DNA of 64,000 bases from CAYVOV01 sp964453525 (GTDB lineage Bacteria; Chloroflexota; Dehalococcoidia; Dehalococcoidales; UBA2162). Where the stretch lies: contig CAYVOV010000021.1 in the NCBI GenBank assembly GCA_964453525.1, forward strand, positions 15,417-79,416, in the 5' to 3' direction. Positions within the stretch are counted from its first letter, which is position 1. Each line of letters opens with the position of its first letter. This document shows positions 26,603 through 35,009 of the stretch, piece by piece. The notes beneath the pieces were generated by a model. That model did not search any database. It was not told the origin of the DNA and saw only the letters and a list, made by a program, of their open reading frames with translations. A program made the translations under genes and the position numbers.

Positions 26603-27724
26603 ATGAACGATGAAATATTTGCCAAACATTTTGATTTAGAAGGAATGGAAAATGGCCTTGAAGGATTAAAGGAAGCAGTAGCTAGAGCTGAGAGGCTAGG
26701 CGAAGCTGCTCGGATAGAAACTGAGGCCTCTGCACAAACAGCGCAGGGGCTGTCATGGACAAAGGCGGTAGAGGAAGCAGTAAGAAAAGTCCGAGAAATC
26801 AACAATAATATCAGGGAAATAACCGAGGCGTCACTCGAAGCTGTTCAGAAGGCGATACTTACCATGGGAGGAACGGTTAAAGCATCTGATGAGGTAACCG
26901 ATGTATTGGTAAGGGAATCTGAACAAACGTTGAGGCAGGCTGAGGAAATAGGGAAAGCAGCTAAGGATGTGGTCAAAAGCTCACTAAGAGCATTACAAGG
27001 AGACCAGAGTCAAGTTGATGAAAAAACGAAGGTAGCCAGAAAAGCTGCGGAGACAGCTAAAAAATTATCTATAGTCGCTTCTGATGCCGCTGAAGTATCG
27101 ATTAAAGTCTATCAGGAGGCTATTAAGACATCGGCAGAAGCATCGAAGGAGGCTATAAGCAGGGCTGAAGAAATAAGTAGACTGGCTAAGGGTGCGGCTG
27201 AGACATCGATAAGGGCAGCTGCGGAAGTCACCGAGGTATCTACGGTATCAGCACTTGCCGTGAAAAAGGCATCTGATGCATTGACATCAGAAGCAATGAA
27301 AGCAGCCAAGGCGTCGACGGAAGCGGCCGCGGAGGTTACTGCGTCATCAATACAAGCCTTCAGAGAGGCGGCTGAGAGCTCAATTAAGGCTTTTAAAGCA
27401 CTGGCAGACCAGGCCGAGGTGGCTGGTATACAGGCAAATGATATCCCTGAAACATCGATGAGAAGCATGGAAGGCGCAATAATCCCAGAGAAAACGACAG
27501 GCGAGTTAGAAGGTGAAACGGATAAGGTATCAGGTGGAACTCTGGATGAGATGGTAATCGAGGCTGAAGAAAATAAAGAAAGCTATGTGACAGAAGAAAT
27601 AGAGGACCAGGCTGAAGGTGAAATTGAGCCAAGGGACGTGGAATCTCGTTTAGAGTTCTTGGATAGGATGTATAAAATAGAGAACGCCAAACAAGAGAAA
27701 ATCGATGTAAATCCCTCTCCTTAA
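26603..27724 (+). CDS. Alanine-rich long-helix protein, 373 aa
   Basis: Residues 30-285 are an unbroken amphipathic helix pattern rich in A, E, K, S and T (for example AAETAKKLSIVASDAAEVSI, AEASKEAISRAEEISRLAKG). Prolines are almost absent until about 285. The C-terminal 85 residues are acidic and probably disordered. There is no signal peptide or membrane segment. Coiled-coil, phasin-like or LEA-like proteins look like this. With trehalose genes nearby a desiccation-type LEA role is tempting, but no regular 11-residue motif can be shown by eye. GGAG lies at a long 12 bases before ATG. Confidence 0.65.
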   Translation: MNDEIFAKHFDLEGMENGLEGLKEAVARAERLGEAARIETEASAQTAQGLSWTKAVEEAVRKVREINNNIREITEASLEAVQKAILTMGGTVKASDEVTDVLVRESEQTLRQAEEIGKAAKDVVKSSLRALQGDQSQVDEKTKVARKAAETAKKLSIVASDAAEVSIKVYQEAIKTSAEASKEAISRAEEISRLAKGAAETSIRAAAEVTEVSTVSALAVKKASDALTSEAMKAAKASTEAAAEVTASSIQAFREAAESSIKAFKALADQAEVAGIQANDIPETSMRSMEGAIIPEKTTGELEGETDKVSGGTLDEMVIEAEENKESYVTEEIEDQAEGEIEPRDVESRLEFLDRMYKIENAKQEKIDVNPSP

Positions 27725-27929
27725 AGCCTCAGCTTTAGAATACTGTGGCGTAATTCCAAATAACAGATCAAGCTGGTTTCTATTTTCAAACTATTACCCT
27801 GCAATTACCAAGATTTACCTGCTTGGATACCGCTGGCAATCTAGGCTAACTAAACAAAAAAATTATTTTGTTACTCAATATTCCTGACGTCCGTGCAATA
27901 ACTGGGTCGGATTGCTCTACAGGACTTGT

Positions 27930-29456
27930 CTACCCCAGTATATTATTCGGTATCGCATCCCATGCCGCTCGTTCTGCATCGTAGGGTGAAGTCTCGACGT
28001 GGGAGTCGGCTTCGAGTACCATCATCTTACGGTCCTTGCCGTAGCGGGGCCATGTGCCGAGTCCGGGACAACTCGGGTCGCCGGTTCTGGCGAAGGAAAT
28101 CCAGGCATCCTGCATATTCTCCGCCAGCCTCTGCGCTTCCGGACCGCAACCGTGGAACTCCTCGTTCAGGTTGCCGAAGATGAAGCCGACATCGAGAGCA
28201 TGGCACGCCCCGAAACCGGGCGCCGTCGATTTCCACGTAAAGACGTACCCGTAGCTCGGCTTGCCGAGTTTCTCTTGAAACTCGCACAGGCGGATGTTCG
28301 GCATACGGAAATGCTGGTCACCCTGGATGGCTGCATAAATCTCGTACGGTGTTACCGGCAAATCACGTTTCGCCAGGGCCAAACGGTATTTCTCCGTGAG
28401 CTCGGCGGCGTATTGTTCGGGCACAAGCTGTTGGACACGTTGCACCATATCAGACTCGTCCATCTTCTGAATATCTGGTCCTGCCATCAAGGCAAAAAGT
28501 TTTCCCTCTTCGAGATTGGAACCGGCCAGCACAGTGATGTCCTTGGCTGAACCCCGTTCGATAGCATCGAGGGGCACCTCTCTGAGTACCTCGCCGTCGA
28601 GTACCGGTCCCAGGCCTCCCGCCGACACTCCCGGAGTTCCGGAGGCGGTGGCTTCCATCTGGGCTTTAACAAACGCCTCTGGCGTAACCGACCTCAGAGC
28701 CTCAACGTCCTTCCCTGTGAGACCGAGCTTGTCCAGATACCTCTCGGCTGCAATGACAGCCTTTTCCACAGGCTGGGACTTGCTGGCGCCACTTTGAAGT
28801 ATTGCTTTCCGGAACAAGTCCTTTGACTGCGGCATAGCCAGCAAGGCACCTATGCTCTCTGCTCCGGCTGATTCGCCGAAAACGGTCACGTTGTCCGGGT
28901 CACCTCCAAAAACTGCAATATTATCCTGCACCCAGCGGAAAGCAGCAATCTGATCGAGCAGGGCTTCATTCCCGGTAGATGGTATCTTGCCATTCGTCAC
29001 CTGCTTCAAGTGCAAGAATCCAAAAGGGCCAAGTCTATAGTTGATGGTGGCGAGGACAATCCCGCCCCGGTTCGGCAGGGTTCTGCCCGGATTATTGGGA
29101 GTGGAGCCGGACCCGTGCACAAAGGCACCGCCGTGAATCCAGACCATCACCGCCCGCTTACCGTTGTCGACTGCGGGAGTCCAGACATTGAGGAAAAGGC
29201 AGTCCTCACTCTGCGGTTCTTCTGACGGCTTACGACCAGGTATGGTGGTTGGGGGTATGTCCTGGGGACAGATGGGGCCGAACTCCGCCGCGGAGCGTGT
29301 TCCCGACCAGGGCTCTACGGGCTGAGGCGGCATCCACCGTAGCAATCCTACGGGAGGGGCAGCATAAGGTATGCCCTTGAAGACATATAGTCCGTCTTCG
29401 TAAATCCCCTGAAGCTTGCCTGATTTTATCTCGACCAGTGCGCCGTTTTGTTCCAT
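27930..29456 (-). CDS. Type-B carboxylesterase
   Basis: A 508-residue alpha/beta hydrolase from ATG 29456, with GGGAG 7 bases upstream. The nucleophile is S196 in GESAGA; the oxyanion hole HGG is at 108-110; EDCLFLNVW at 84-92 is the second family signature; and GACHALDVGFIFGN near residue 413-426 carries the catalytic histidine. It hydrolyses carboxylic esters; some relatives act on carbamates or p-nitrobenzyl esters. There is no signal peptide, so it is probably cytoplasmic. It is a single gene, convergent with the alanine-rich protein gene. Confidence 0.93.
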   Translation of the reverse strand: MEQNGALVEIKSGKLQGIYEDGLYVFKGIPYAAPPVGLLRWMPPQPVEPWSGTRSAAEFGPICPQDIPPTTIPGRKPSEEPQSEDCLFLNVWTPAVDNGKRAVMVWIHGGAFVHGSGSTPNNPGRTLPNRGGIVLATINYRLGPFGFLHLKQVTNGKIPSTGNEALLDQIAAFRWVQDNIAVFGGDPDNVTVFGESAGAESIGALLAMPQSKDLFRKAILQSGASKSQPVEKAVIAAERYLDKLGLTGKDVEALRSVTPEAFVKAQMEATASGTPGVSAGGLGPVLDGEVLREVPLDAIERGSAKDITVLAGSNLEEGKLFALMAGPDIQKMDESDMVQRVQQLVPEQYAAELTEKYRLALAKRDLPVTPYEIYAAIQGDQHFRMPNIRLCEFQEKLGKPSYGYVFTWKSTAPGFGACHALDVGFIFGNLNEEFHGCGPEAQRLAENMQDAWISFARTGDPSCPGLGTWPRYGKDRKMMVLEADSHVETSPYDAERAAWDAIPNNILG

Positions 29457-29974
29457 TTTAGACTCCCTTCATAACGTCTCGGGATGCACAGCGATACGCA
29501 CAGTTTATCCATCGGACCATGTGCTGTCAATCTCTGTGACAAACCGGGCTATCCCGCCAAACCAGGTGTCACTCATACTTCTCCAGAGATGCCCGGGTTC
29601 GCTGTGCTGCTATATGGTCAAGCTCTTGATGAATACTGACTGTCATCTTAATCCTCCAATTCTGCCTGAAAGGCAGAGGGTCTTTTTTCTCGCGTGATTT
29701 GAAGCTAAATCTTCGAATTTCGACCCAAACGACCAGCAGTTTTTATATCGCCAAAGAGTCAAATCAATAAAATTGTAGAAGGATTAAAGGTGGAATACAC
29801 ATTTCAAGTTTTTGTTTAGTTTGGCGAGTTCTAACCAGGATTATCTGAGCTAATGAGATCTCCAGGTACTATTATCTGAGGTTTTCAGTCTTATTTCTCT
29901 TAATTAGTCTTGCTGCTTCAAGATAGAGTATAATTTTGTCAGGATGCTAGAATCTATTTAGAGAAAGTAGTCCA
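29457..29974. other. Divergent intergenic region before glgP
   Basis: No gene is seen apart from a terminator-like hairpin at 29661 on the plus strand. The last 200 bases are A+T-rich and likely contain the glgP promoter, but no clear -35/-10 pair can be picked. Confidence 0.5.
29661..29688 (+). terminator. Orphan intrinsic terminator
   Basis: The arms TCTGCCT and AGGCAGA with a GAA loop, then GGG and a TCTTTTTT tract. It is well formed on the plus strand, yet no plus-strand gene ends upstream of it; the carboxylesterase lies on the other strand. A short transcript from 29457-29660 or a remnant of a lost gene would explain it. Confidence 0.6.
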
Positions 29975-32101
29975 ATGACTCTTTCAAAAATACCGGAACG
30001 CATTGGCCGGCTTGAGGAGCTTGCCAATAATTTGTGGTGGAGCTGGCACGAAGATGCACGCAGTGTTTTCAGGTTGCTCGACTATCCCCTCTGGAGGTTA
30101 AGCGGACACAATCCGGTGAAAGTACTTCGTGAGACCAGCCCGGAGTCGCTTCAGGCAGCAGCAAATAATCAGATATTTCTGGACCTCTATGACTCGGTAA
30201 TGGCAAAACTCGACGTCGACGTATCAGATTCTACTGTCGGCTACGCTGGCGGCTCCCAATTATTACCGGGTGGACCGATAGCTTATTTCTCGATGGAGTA
30301 CGCAATACACAACTCTCTGCCTATTTACGCCGGCGGTCTGGGAGTCCTGTCTGGTGACATCTGTAAGGAGATAAGCGACCTGCGAATACCGATGGTTGCC
30401 GTAGGTTTCATGTATCCACAGGGTTATTTTCATCAGCATATTGGTGCCGACGGCTGGCAGCAGGAGATGCCGCAGTGGCTCGAGTTTGAAGAAGCACCGA
30501 TTAATCCAAAACTGTCTGCCGAAGGTAAGAAAAGTGTCGCCTGGGTTCGATTGGGCGATGTCAATCTGGCTATCGGCGTCTGGTTGGTAAAGGTCGGCCG
30601 TACCGATATTTACCTGCTGGATACCAATCTTGAAGAGAATCCAGAGCGGTACCGCCAGCTTATCTCACGTCTTTACATTGCCGACCCCGAAATACGACTC
30701 CAGCAGGAAATAATTCTGGGGATTGGCGGAGTGCGTGTCCTGCGTGCCCTGGGTATTAATCCAGTAATCTGGCATGCCAATGAAGGCCACACCGCCTTTA
30801 TGACACTGGAACGGGTATGGGAAGCGATACAGGCTGGTAAAAGCTTTAGCGAAGCTGTCGAGAGAGTACAATCATCCACAGTATTTACAACTCACACTCC
30901 GGTAAAGGCCGGGCATGATATCTTTCCACTCCAGCTAATCGATAAGTACTTCTTAGATTTCTGTAAGTCTATTGGCATTGACCGTGAGAACTTATACCGT
31001 CTCGGACGGCACGATAGCAATGACTCATTTAACATGACGGCGTTTGCCTTGAGAATGGCAAATCAACGCTCGGCAGTAAGTCAACTACACGGGACAGTTA
31101 CCCGCAAGATGTGGCACGGACTCTGGCCTGAAGTTTCTGAAGAACAGGTACCCATACCCCACGTGACCAACGGGATACATACCCCTTCATGGGTTGCCCC
31201 TGCTATGAGCAACCTTTTTTCAGAGTATCTCGGTGAAGACTGGGTAATCAGGCACGATGTTCCCGAATTATGGGATAGAGTTCTGGATATACCGGACGAA
31301 AAAATCTGGAGTATTCGTCTACAGTTGAAACGCAAGCTCGGCACGGCTATCAGGGAACGGATGCGAGACAGATGGGCGCAGGATAAAATATCATTACAGC
31401 AGATGATTGCCCTTGGTGCTCTGCTTGACCCGGAGGCGCTCACAATTTGTTTTGTCCGTCGCTTTGCCGAGTATAAGCGTCCTACCCTCATTTTCCGGGA
31501 TATTGAGCGATTGAAGCGGCTCATTGTTAATGACTGGTACCCTGTACATATCATTTTTGCGGGAAAGTCCCACCCGGCTGATATAGTATCCAAGCGTATT
31601 CTCCAGCGGGTTTATAATGTAGCTACCGACCCGGCATTTCAGGGACGGATAGTCTTTATAGAAGACTATGATATGCACATTGCCCGGTATCTGGTCCACG
31701 GAGCGGATGTCTGGCTGAATACTCCCCGCCGGTTGCAGGAGGCTTCCGGCACCAGCGGTATGAAAGCAACGCTGAATGGAGCTTTGCACCTCAGTGTCCG
31801 GGATGGCTGGTGGCATGAAGCCTTCAATGGTGCTAATGGCTGGGCAATAGGCAACGAGCTTCCGGGAAGTAGCCCGGAAGAGGAAGATAGAACTGATGCC
31901 GAATCGGTCTACAACCTGCTTGAAAAAGAAATCGTACCTCTCTATTACAGGCGTGACCAGAACGGCGTTCCGCACGACTGGGTACAGCTAATGAAAGAAT
32001 CAATTCGCTCTATCGTTCCCCACTTTTGCACTCGTCGGATGCTCAAGGAATATATTGAAAAGATGTACCGGAAGACTGCTGGTTTCACGATTGACTCCTG
32101 A
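29975..32101 (+). CDS. glgP: Alpha-glucan (glycogen/maltodextrin) phosphorylase, GT35
   Basis: A 708-residue phosphorylase of the short SPA-type form with an N-terminal DUF3417 region (LEELANNLWWSWHEDARSVF). It releases glucose-1-phosphate from the ends of alpha-1,4-glucan. The pyridoxal-phosphate lysine is K597 in GTSGMKATLNG. Other family blocks are AGGLGVLSGD near 129-138, WHANEGHTAFM near 265-275 and RRFAEYKRPTLIF near 493. No strong ribosome site precedes ATG 29975. It is convergent with, not part of, the minus-strand glucan operon, so it may be separately regulated for glucan breakdown. Confidence 0.93.
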   Translation: MTLSKIPERIGRLEELANNLWWSWHEDARSVFRLLDYPLWRLSGHNPVKVLRETSPESLQAAANNQIFLDLYDSVMAKLDVDVSDSTVGYAGGSQLLPGGPIAYFSMEYAIHNSLPIYAGGLGVLSGDICKEISDLRIPMVAVGFMYPQGYFHQHIGADGWQQEMPQWLEFEEAPINPKLSAEGKKSVAWVRLGDVNLAIGVWLVKVGRTDIYLLDTNLEENPERYRQLISRLYIADPEIRLQQEIILGIGGVRVLRALGINPVIWHANEGHTAFMTLERVWEAIQAGKSFSEAVERVQSSTVFTTHTPVKAGHDIFPLQLIDKYFLDFCKSIGIDRENLYRLGRHDSNDSFNMTAFALRMANQRSAVSQLHGTVTRKMWHGLWPEVSEEQVPIPHVTNGIHTPSWVAPAMSNLFSEYLGEDWVIRHDVPELWDRVLDIPDEKIWSIRLQLKRKLGTAIRERMRDRWAQDKISLQQMIALGALLDPEALTICFVRRFAEYKRPTLIFRDIERLKRLIVNDWYPVHIIFAGKSHPADIVSKRILQRVYNVATDPAFQGRIVFIEDYDMHIARYLVHGADVWLNTPRRLQEASGTSGMKATLNGALHLSVRDGWWHEAFNGANGWAIGNELPGSSPEEEDRTDAESVYNLLEKEIVPLYYRRDQNGVPHDWVQLMKESIRSIVPHFCTRRMLKEYIEKMYRKTAGFTIDS

Positions 32102-32123
32102 TAAGATTTTACATCTTCCCGGG

Positions 32124-34181
32124 TTATGAATCAAAACTTTCTAAGGAGAGGTTTTCCTCAGGCATTGCCTCTACAACTTCAGCCGCTACCTCTGGTCCCA
32201 GGGCTTCGGCGGCCAGCATTGCGCCTCTGGTAGCTATGGATACCGCCTCACCTTCGGGCATCTGAATCTTTGCTGCTGATTCCCTGACTGCTTTTAGAGT
32301 ATATTTGACTGCTGAGGTAACATCAATCCCGGTTTCCACTGCACCCTGGATGATTCCCTGACTGGCACCCAGAATGATATCCTGCGGTTTTATACCGGAC
32401 TGACTGGACGCGGTTATTACACCGAGCATGACACGGTTTACAAGCTGTTCCAATTCTATCGACTTTTCATCAACAACGTGCATGGCACCACGAGCCAGAT
32501 GCATAACAACTTCAGCGCCGTGGTACCTGACCATTTTCCGGGAGCCGCTGATTCGCCTAATATTTTTCCCCAGCCCCATAGCTATCTTCTCGGTTGCTTT
32601 ACGTCCTTTAATTGCAGCAGATGCTGTAGCCCGTGCCATTTCAGCTATCTGGTAAACGGTGACACCCAGTGCTACGTCCAGCCCGGGGACTGGCACTCGC
32701 TTCAATAATCCAAGGGGAAAATTGCTCAGGAAGGTGAAGCCGGGTACAGAACTCATCGGTCGTGACATTTCCCTCATTGGAGAAAATAGCGATTCCAGGA
32801 TTACCTCACGGCTTGCTTCTCCCTCTTCTCTAATGCGGGCGAGGATTCCCAGAGTAATCAAGCCCAGCAGGAAAGCTATTCCGAAAAGAAAATCGCGTCC
32901 GATAATACTCAGGAAAGGTAGATTAATGGTACTGGCCGGGTCAATCCAGGTGAAGGTCAGGTTTAGCTGCCTGACACTGAAGAAATCGGCAAAGAGCCCT
33001 CCAATTACAGGACCCAGTCCGGAACCGAGATTGGTAGCCAGCGATGCCGTAGCCAGATATGAGGTTGCCTCTCCCGGGGGTGATAATTTGAGGCCAATGG
33101 TGCCAACGGTAAAAGTCACCGCGGCACTGGCGATTCCGGCGAATATGTGAAGTATCACCAGTAGCGGAATTGTAAAGAAATATTTATCAGGCATAGTGGT
33201 AAATATCCAGCCTACTATAACCATAAGATAGAGTGAGACGCCTAATGAGAGTACTGCTTTATTGCCAAACCGGTCAGCAAATGTTCCCCAGACCCGGAGA
33301 AAAAGTATATTGAACATCTGACTCAGAACACTGAATCCTATAACCCAGGAGACCGGCAGGCCGAGTCTCTGAAGCATATGAACAGCAAAAAAGGGAACAG
33401 CCAGATTGGAGGCAAAACTCCAGTAAAAAAGAAACTGTAATAAGCGCCTGAAATTTGAGTCACGGATTGGTGTTGTTAGTCGTTGCCGTATTGAAGGCTG
33501 GGGTCCAGTTATCGGCTGCATTAGTGGCTCCGGCATCAGTGCCATAAATATGGGGCTGGCAAGTCCGAGGAAAGTTGCTCCAAAGAGTAGAGCGTAAGTA
33601 TAACCGAATACAGCATTTTCGACCGGTACAGAATCGCGCCAGTAATCAATGAAAAAAGCTGCACCAAGGCTAAAGATAACTGCGGAGAAGGTAGCATATG
33701 CCATACGTCTCGAGAAGAAGCGTCCGAGTATTGTCTGAGGTACCAGGTCACGCTGCCAGCCGTTAAAGGCCGAGTTGCTAATTGCTACCAGAACACCGCG
33801 GAGTGCCAGAATCCCCAGGAGCATAGAAATGGCAGCAACGCTGGGAAAAGGGAGGTAAAACGGTATAAGAGCAACGAAGAACCAGCATAACTGCGCTGGA
33901 AACCAACTGAGCAGGGAAATCAACTTACGTCGCCGAAAACGCTCGACAAGCCATATTGCCGGTATCTGGATAATCTGCATAATGAATGGAATAGCTGCCA
34001 TTACGCCGATGTGTATATTGTCGGCACCCAGGGCCAGGGCAAAAGCCACCAGTATCCCACTGGTGGTAATACTGAAGAAACCCATTGAGACGGTTCCTTC
34101 AAGGGTAAACCACCGTAAGCCCGCTTTCAATTCCTGTTCGGTAAGCGTGGCTTTGGGTCGGAGAAAGTTAAACATCTTCAT
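32124..34181 (-). CDS. MFS transporter with a long helical C-terminal extension
   Basis: I start at ATG 34181 (MKMFNFLRP), giving 685 residues and a 40-base gap after the channel gene; the longer frame to 34325 would overlap that gene by 104 bases. The first 470 residues have about 12 membrane segments and RRRK after helix 2, typical of MFS. Residues after 470 form a cytosolic extension of glycine/alanine helices with repeating units such as IILGASQGIIQGAVETGIDV and AEALGPEVAAEVVEAMPEEN. A similar tail is encoded in the small ORF at 58923. Substrate unknown; export or uptake of a sugar or solute is possible, as it is last in the glucan operon. Confidence 0.8.
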   Translation of the reverse strand: MKMFNFLRPKATLTEQELKAGLRWFTLEGTVSMGFFSITTSGILVAFALALGADNIHIGVMAAIPFIMQIIQIPAIWLVERFRRRKLISLLSWFPAQLCWFFVALIPFYLPFPSVAAISMLLGILALRGVLVAISNSAFNGWQRDLVPQTILGRFFSRRMAYATFSAVIFSLGAAFFIDYWRDSVPVENAVFGYTYALLFGATFLGLASPIFMALMPEPLMQPITGPQPSIRQRLTTPIRDSNFRRLLQFLFYWSFASNLAVPFFAVHMLQRLGLPVSWVIGFSVLSQMFNILFLRVWGTFADRFGNKAVLSLGVSLYLMVIVGWIFTTMPDKYFFTIPLLVILHIFAGIASAAVTFTVGTIGLKLSPPGEATSYLATASLATNLGSGLGPVIGGLFADFFSVRQLNLTFTWIDPASTINLPFLSIIGRDFLFGIAFLLGLITLGILARIREEGEASREVILESLFSPMREMSRPMSSVPGFTFLSNFPLGLLKRVPVPGLDVALGVTVYQIAEMARATASAAIKGRKATEKIAMGLGKNIRRISGSRKMVRYHGAEVVMHLARGAMHVVDEKSIELEQLVNRVMLGVITASSQSGIKPQDIILGASQGIIQGAVETGIDVTSAVKYTLKAVRESAAKIQMPEGEAVSIATRGAMLAAEALGPEVAAEVVEAMPEENLSLESFDS

Positions 34182-34221
34182 CGGTATATTATCCCTGATA
34201 AATAATGGGTAAAGGAAGATA

Positions 34222-34953
34222 TTATCCGTTTTTCTCTTGAGTTTGTAATATTTCTTTTCGTAATCCTTCAATCTGAGCAGTAAGATTGTGGATTGCTTTC
34301 TCCTGACCATCTTTTGTTCTGACAAGGAAGGAAGCCAAGTTAGCAGTAAAGCCGCTGAAAAAGGCGATACCGCCCACCATCAAAACATAGCCAACAGCCC
34401 TCCCGGCTGTAGAAACCGGTACCATGTCACCGTAGCCGACAGTGGTGATAGTGGTCATAGACCACCAGAGAGCATCGGGGAAAGAATGAATGGAGGCATT
34501 TTCGCCACCTTCTACCGAAGCAACTATCGTGGCTGATATTATTACAAGGCCAATCCCATAGACAAGCAGGAAGTCCAGGTTTACCAGTCTTCTTGCGCCA
34601 ATCCAGGCACGAGAACCGAAGATAAGTATGCGGAGGATTCGCAGCGGTCTGAGGAATGGTACAACAACTACCAGCACTTCAAGCCAGTGTCTTTTCAGGT
34701 AAGTTAAGCGGTTAGGAGCAACCACAATTTTTATTGCCAGATCTATGGCGAACAGCGCCCAGATGAACGTATCCAGGGTGATGAAAACCGCCTCATCTGA
34801 AGGTGAAAGTTTCCATAGGAGAGGACCTATAAGGAGCGGAATCATAACGAAAGAGAGAATTAGCAGGGGCAGCTCTGTCATCCGCTCGATGCGGTGTAAT
34901 AATTCCTCCCGTTTATTAATATCAGGAGTATGGACAGTTAATAGCTTCTTCAT
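34222..34953 (-). CDS. Voltage-gated-like potassium channel
   Basis: The start is ATG 34953, with AGGAG 9 bases upstream, giving 243 residues; the longer open frame to 35121 overlaps treY and lacks support. Six membrane segments are visible, with an S4-like RPLRILRILIFGSRAW, a pore helix and the potassium filter TVGYGDM at about residues 180-186. A short coiled-coil tail (LTAQIEGLRKEILQTQEK) follows. It is probably a tetrameric inner-membrane K+ channel. Its place in the same minus-strand run as the trehalose genes suggests a link between K+ flux and compatible-solute control, which is inference. Confidence 0.88.
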   Translation of the reverse strand: MKKLLTVHTPDINKREELLHRIERMTELPLLILSFVMIPLLIGPLLWKLSPSDEAVFITLDTFIWALFAIDLAIKIVVAPNRLTYLKRHWLEVLVVVVPFLRPLRILRILIFGSRAWIGARRLVNLDFLLVYGIGLVIISATIVASVEGGENASIHSFPDALWWSMTTITTVGYGDMVPVSTAGRAVGYVLMVGGIAFFSGFTANLASFLVRTKDGQEKAIHNLTAQIEGLRKEILQTQEKNG

Positions 34954-35009
34954 TGTATCTTCTCCTTCATAACGAATCTCACCGTAAAAGAGAAATATAT
35001 CGGTTCTAA

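Noticed and set aside
34182..34325. N-terminal extension of the MFS protein
   Set aside because: It would overlap the channel gene by 104 bases and adds a lysine-rich stretch unlike MFS N termini.
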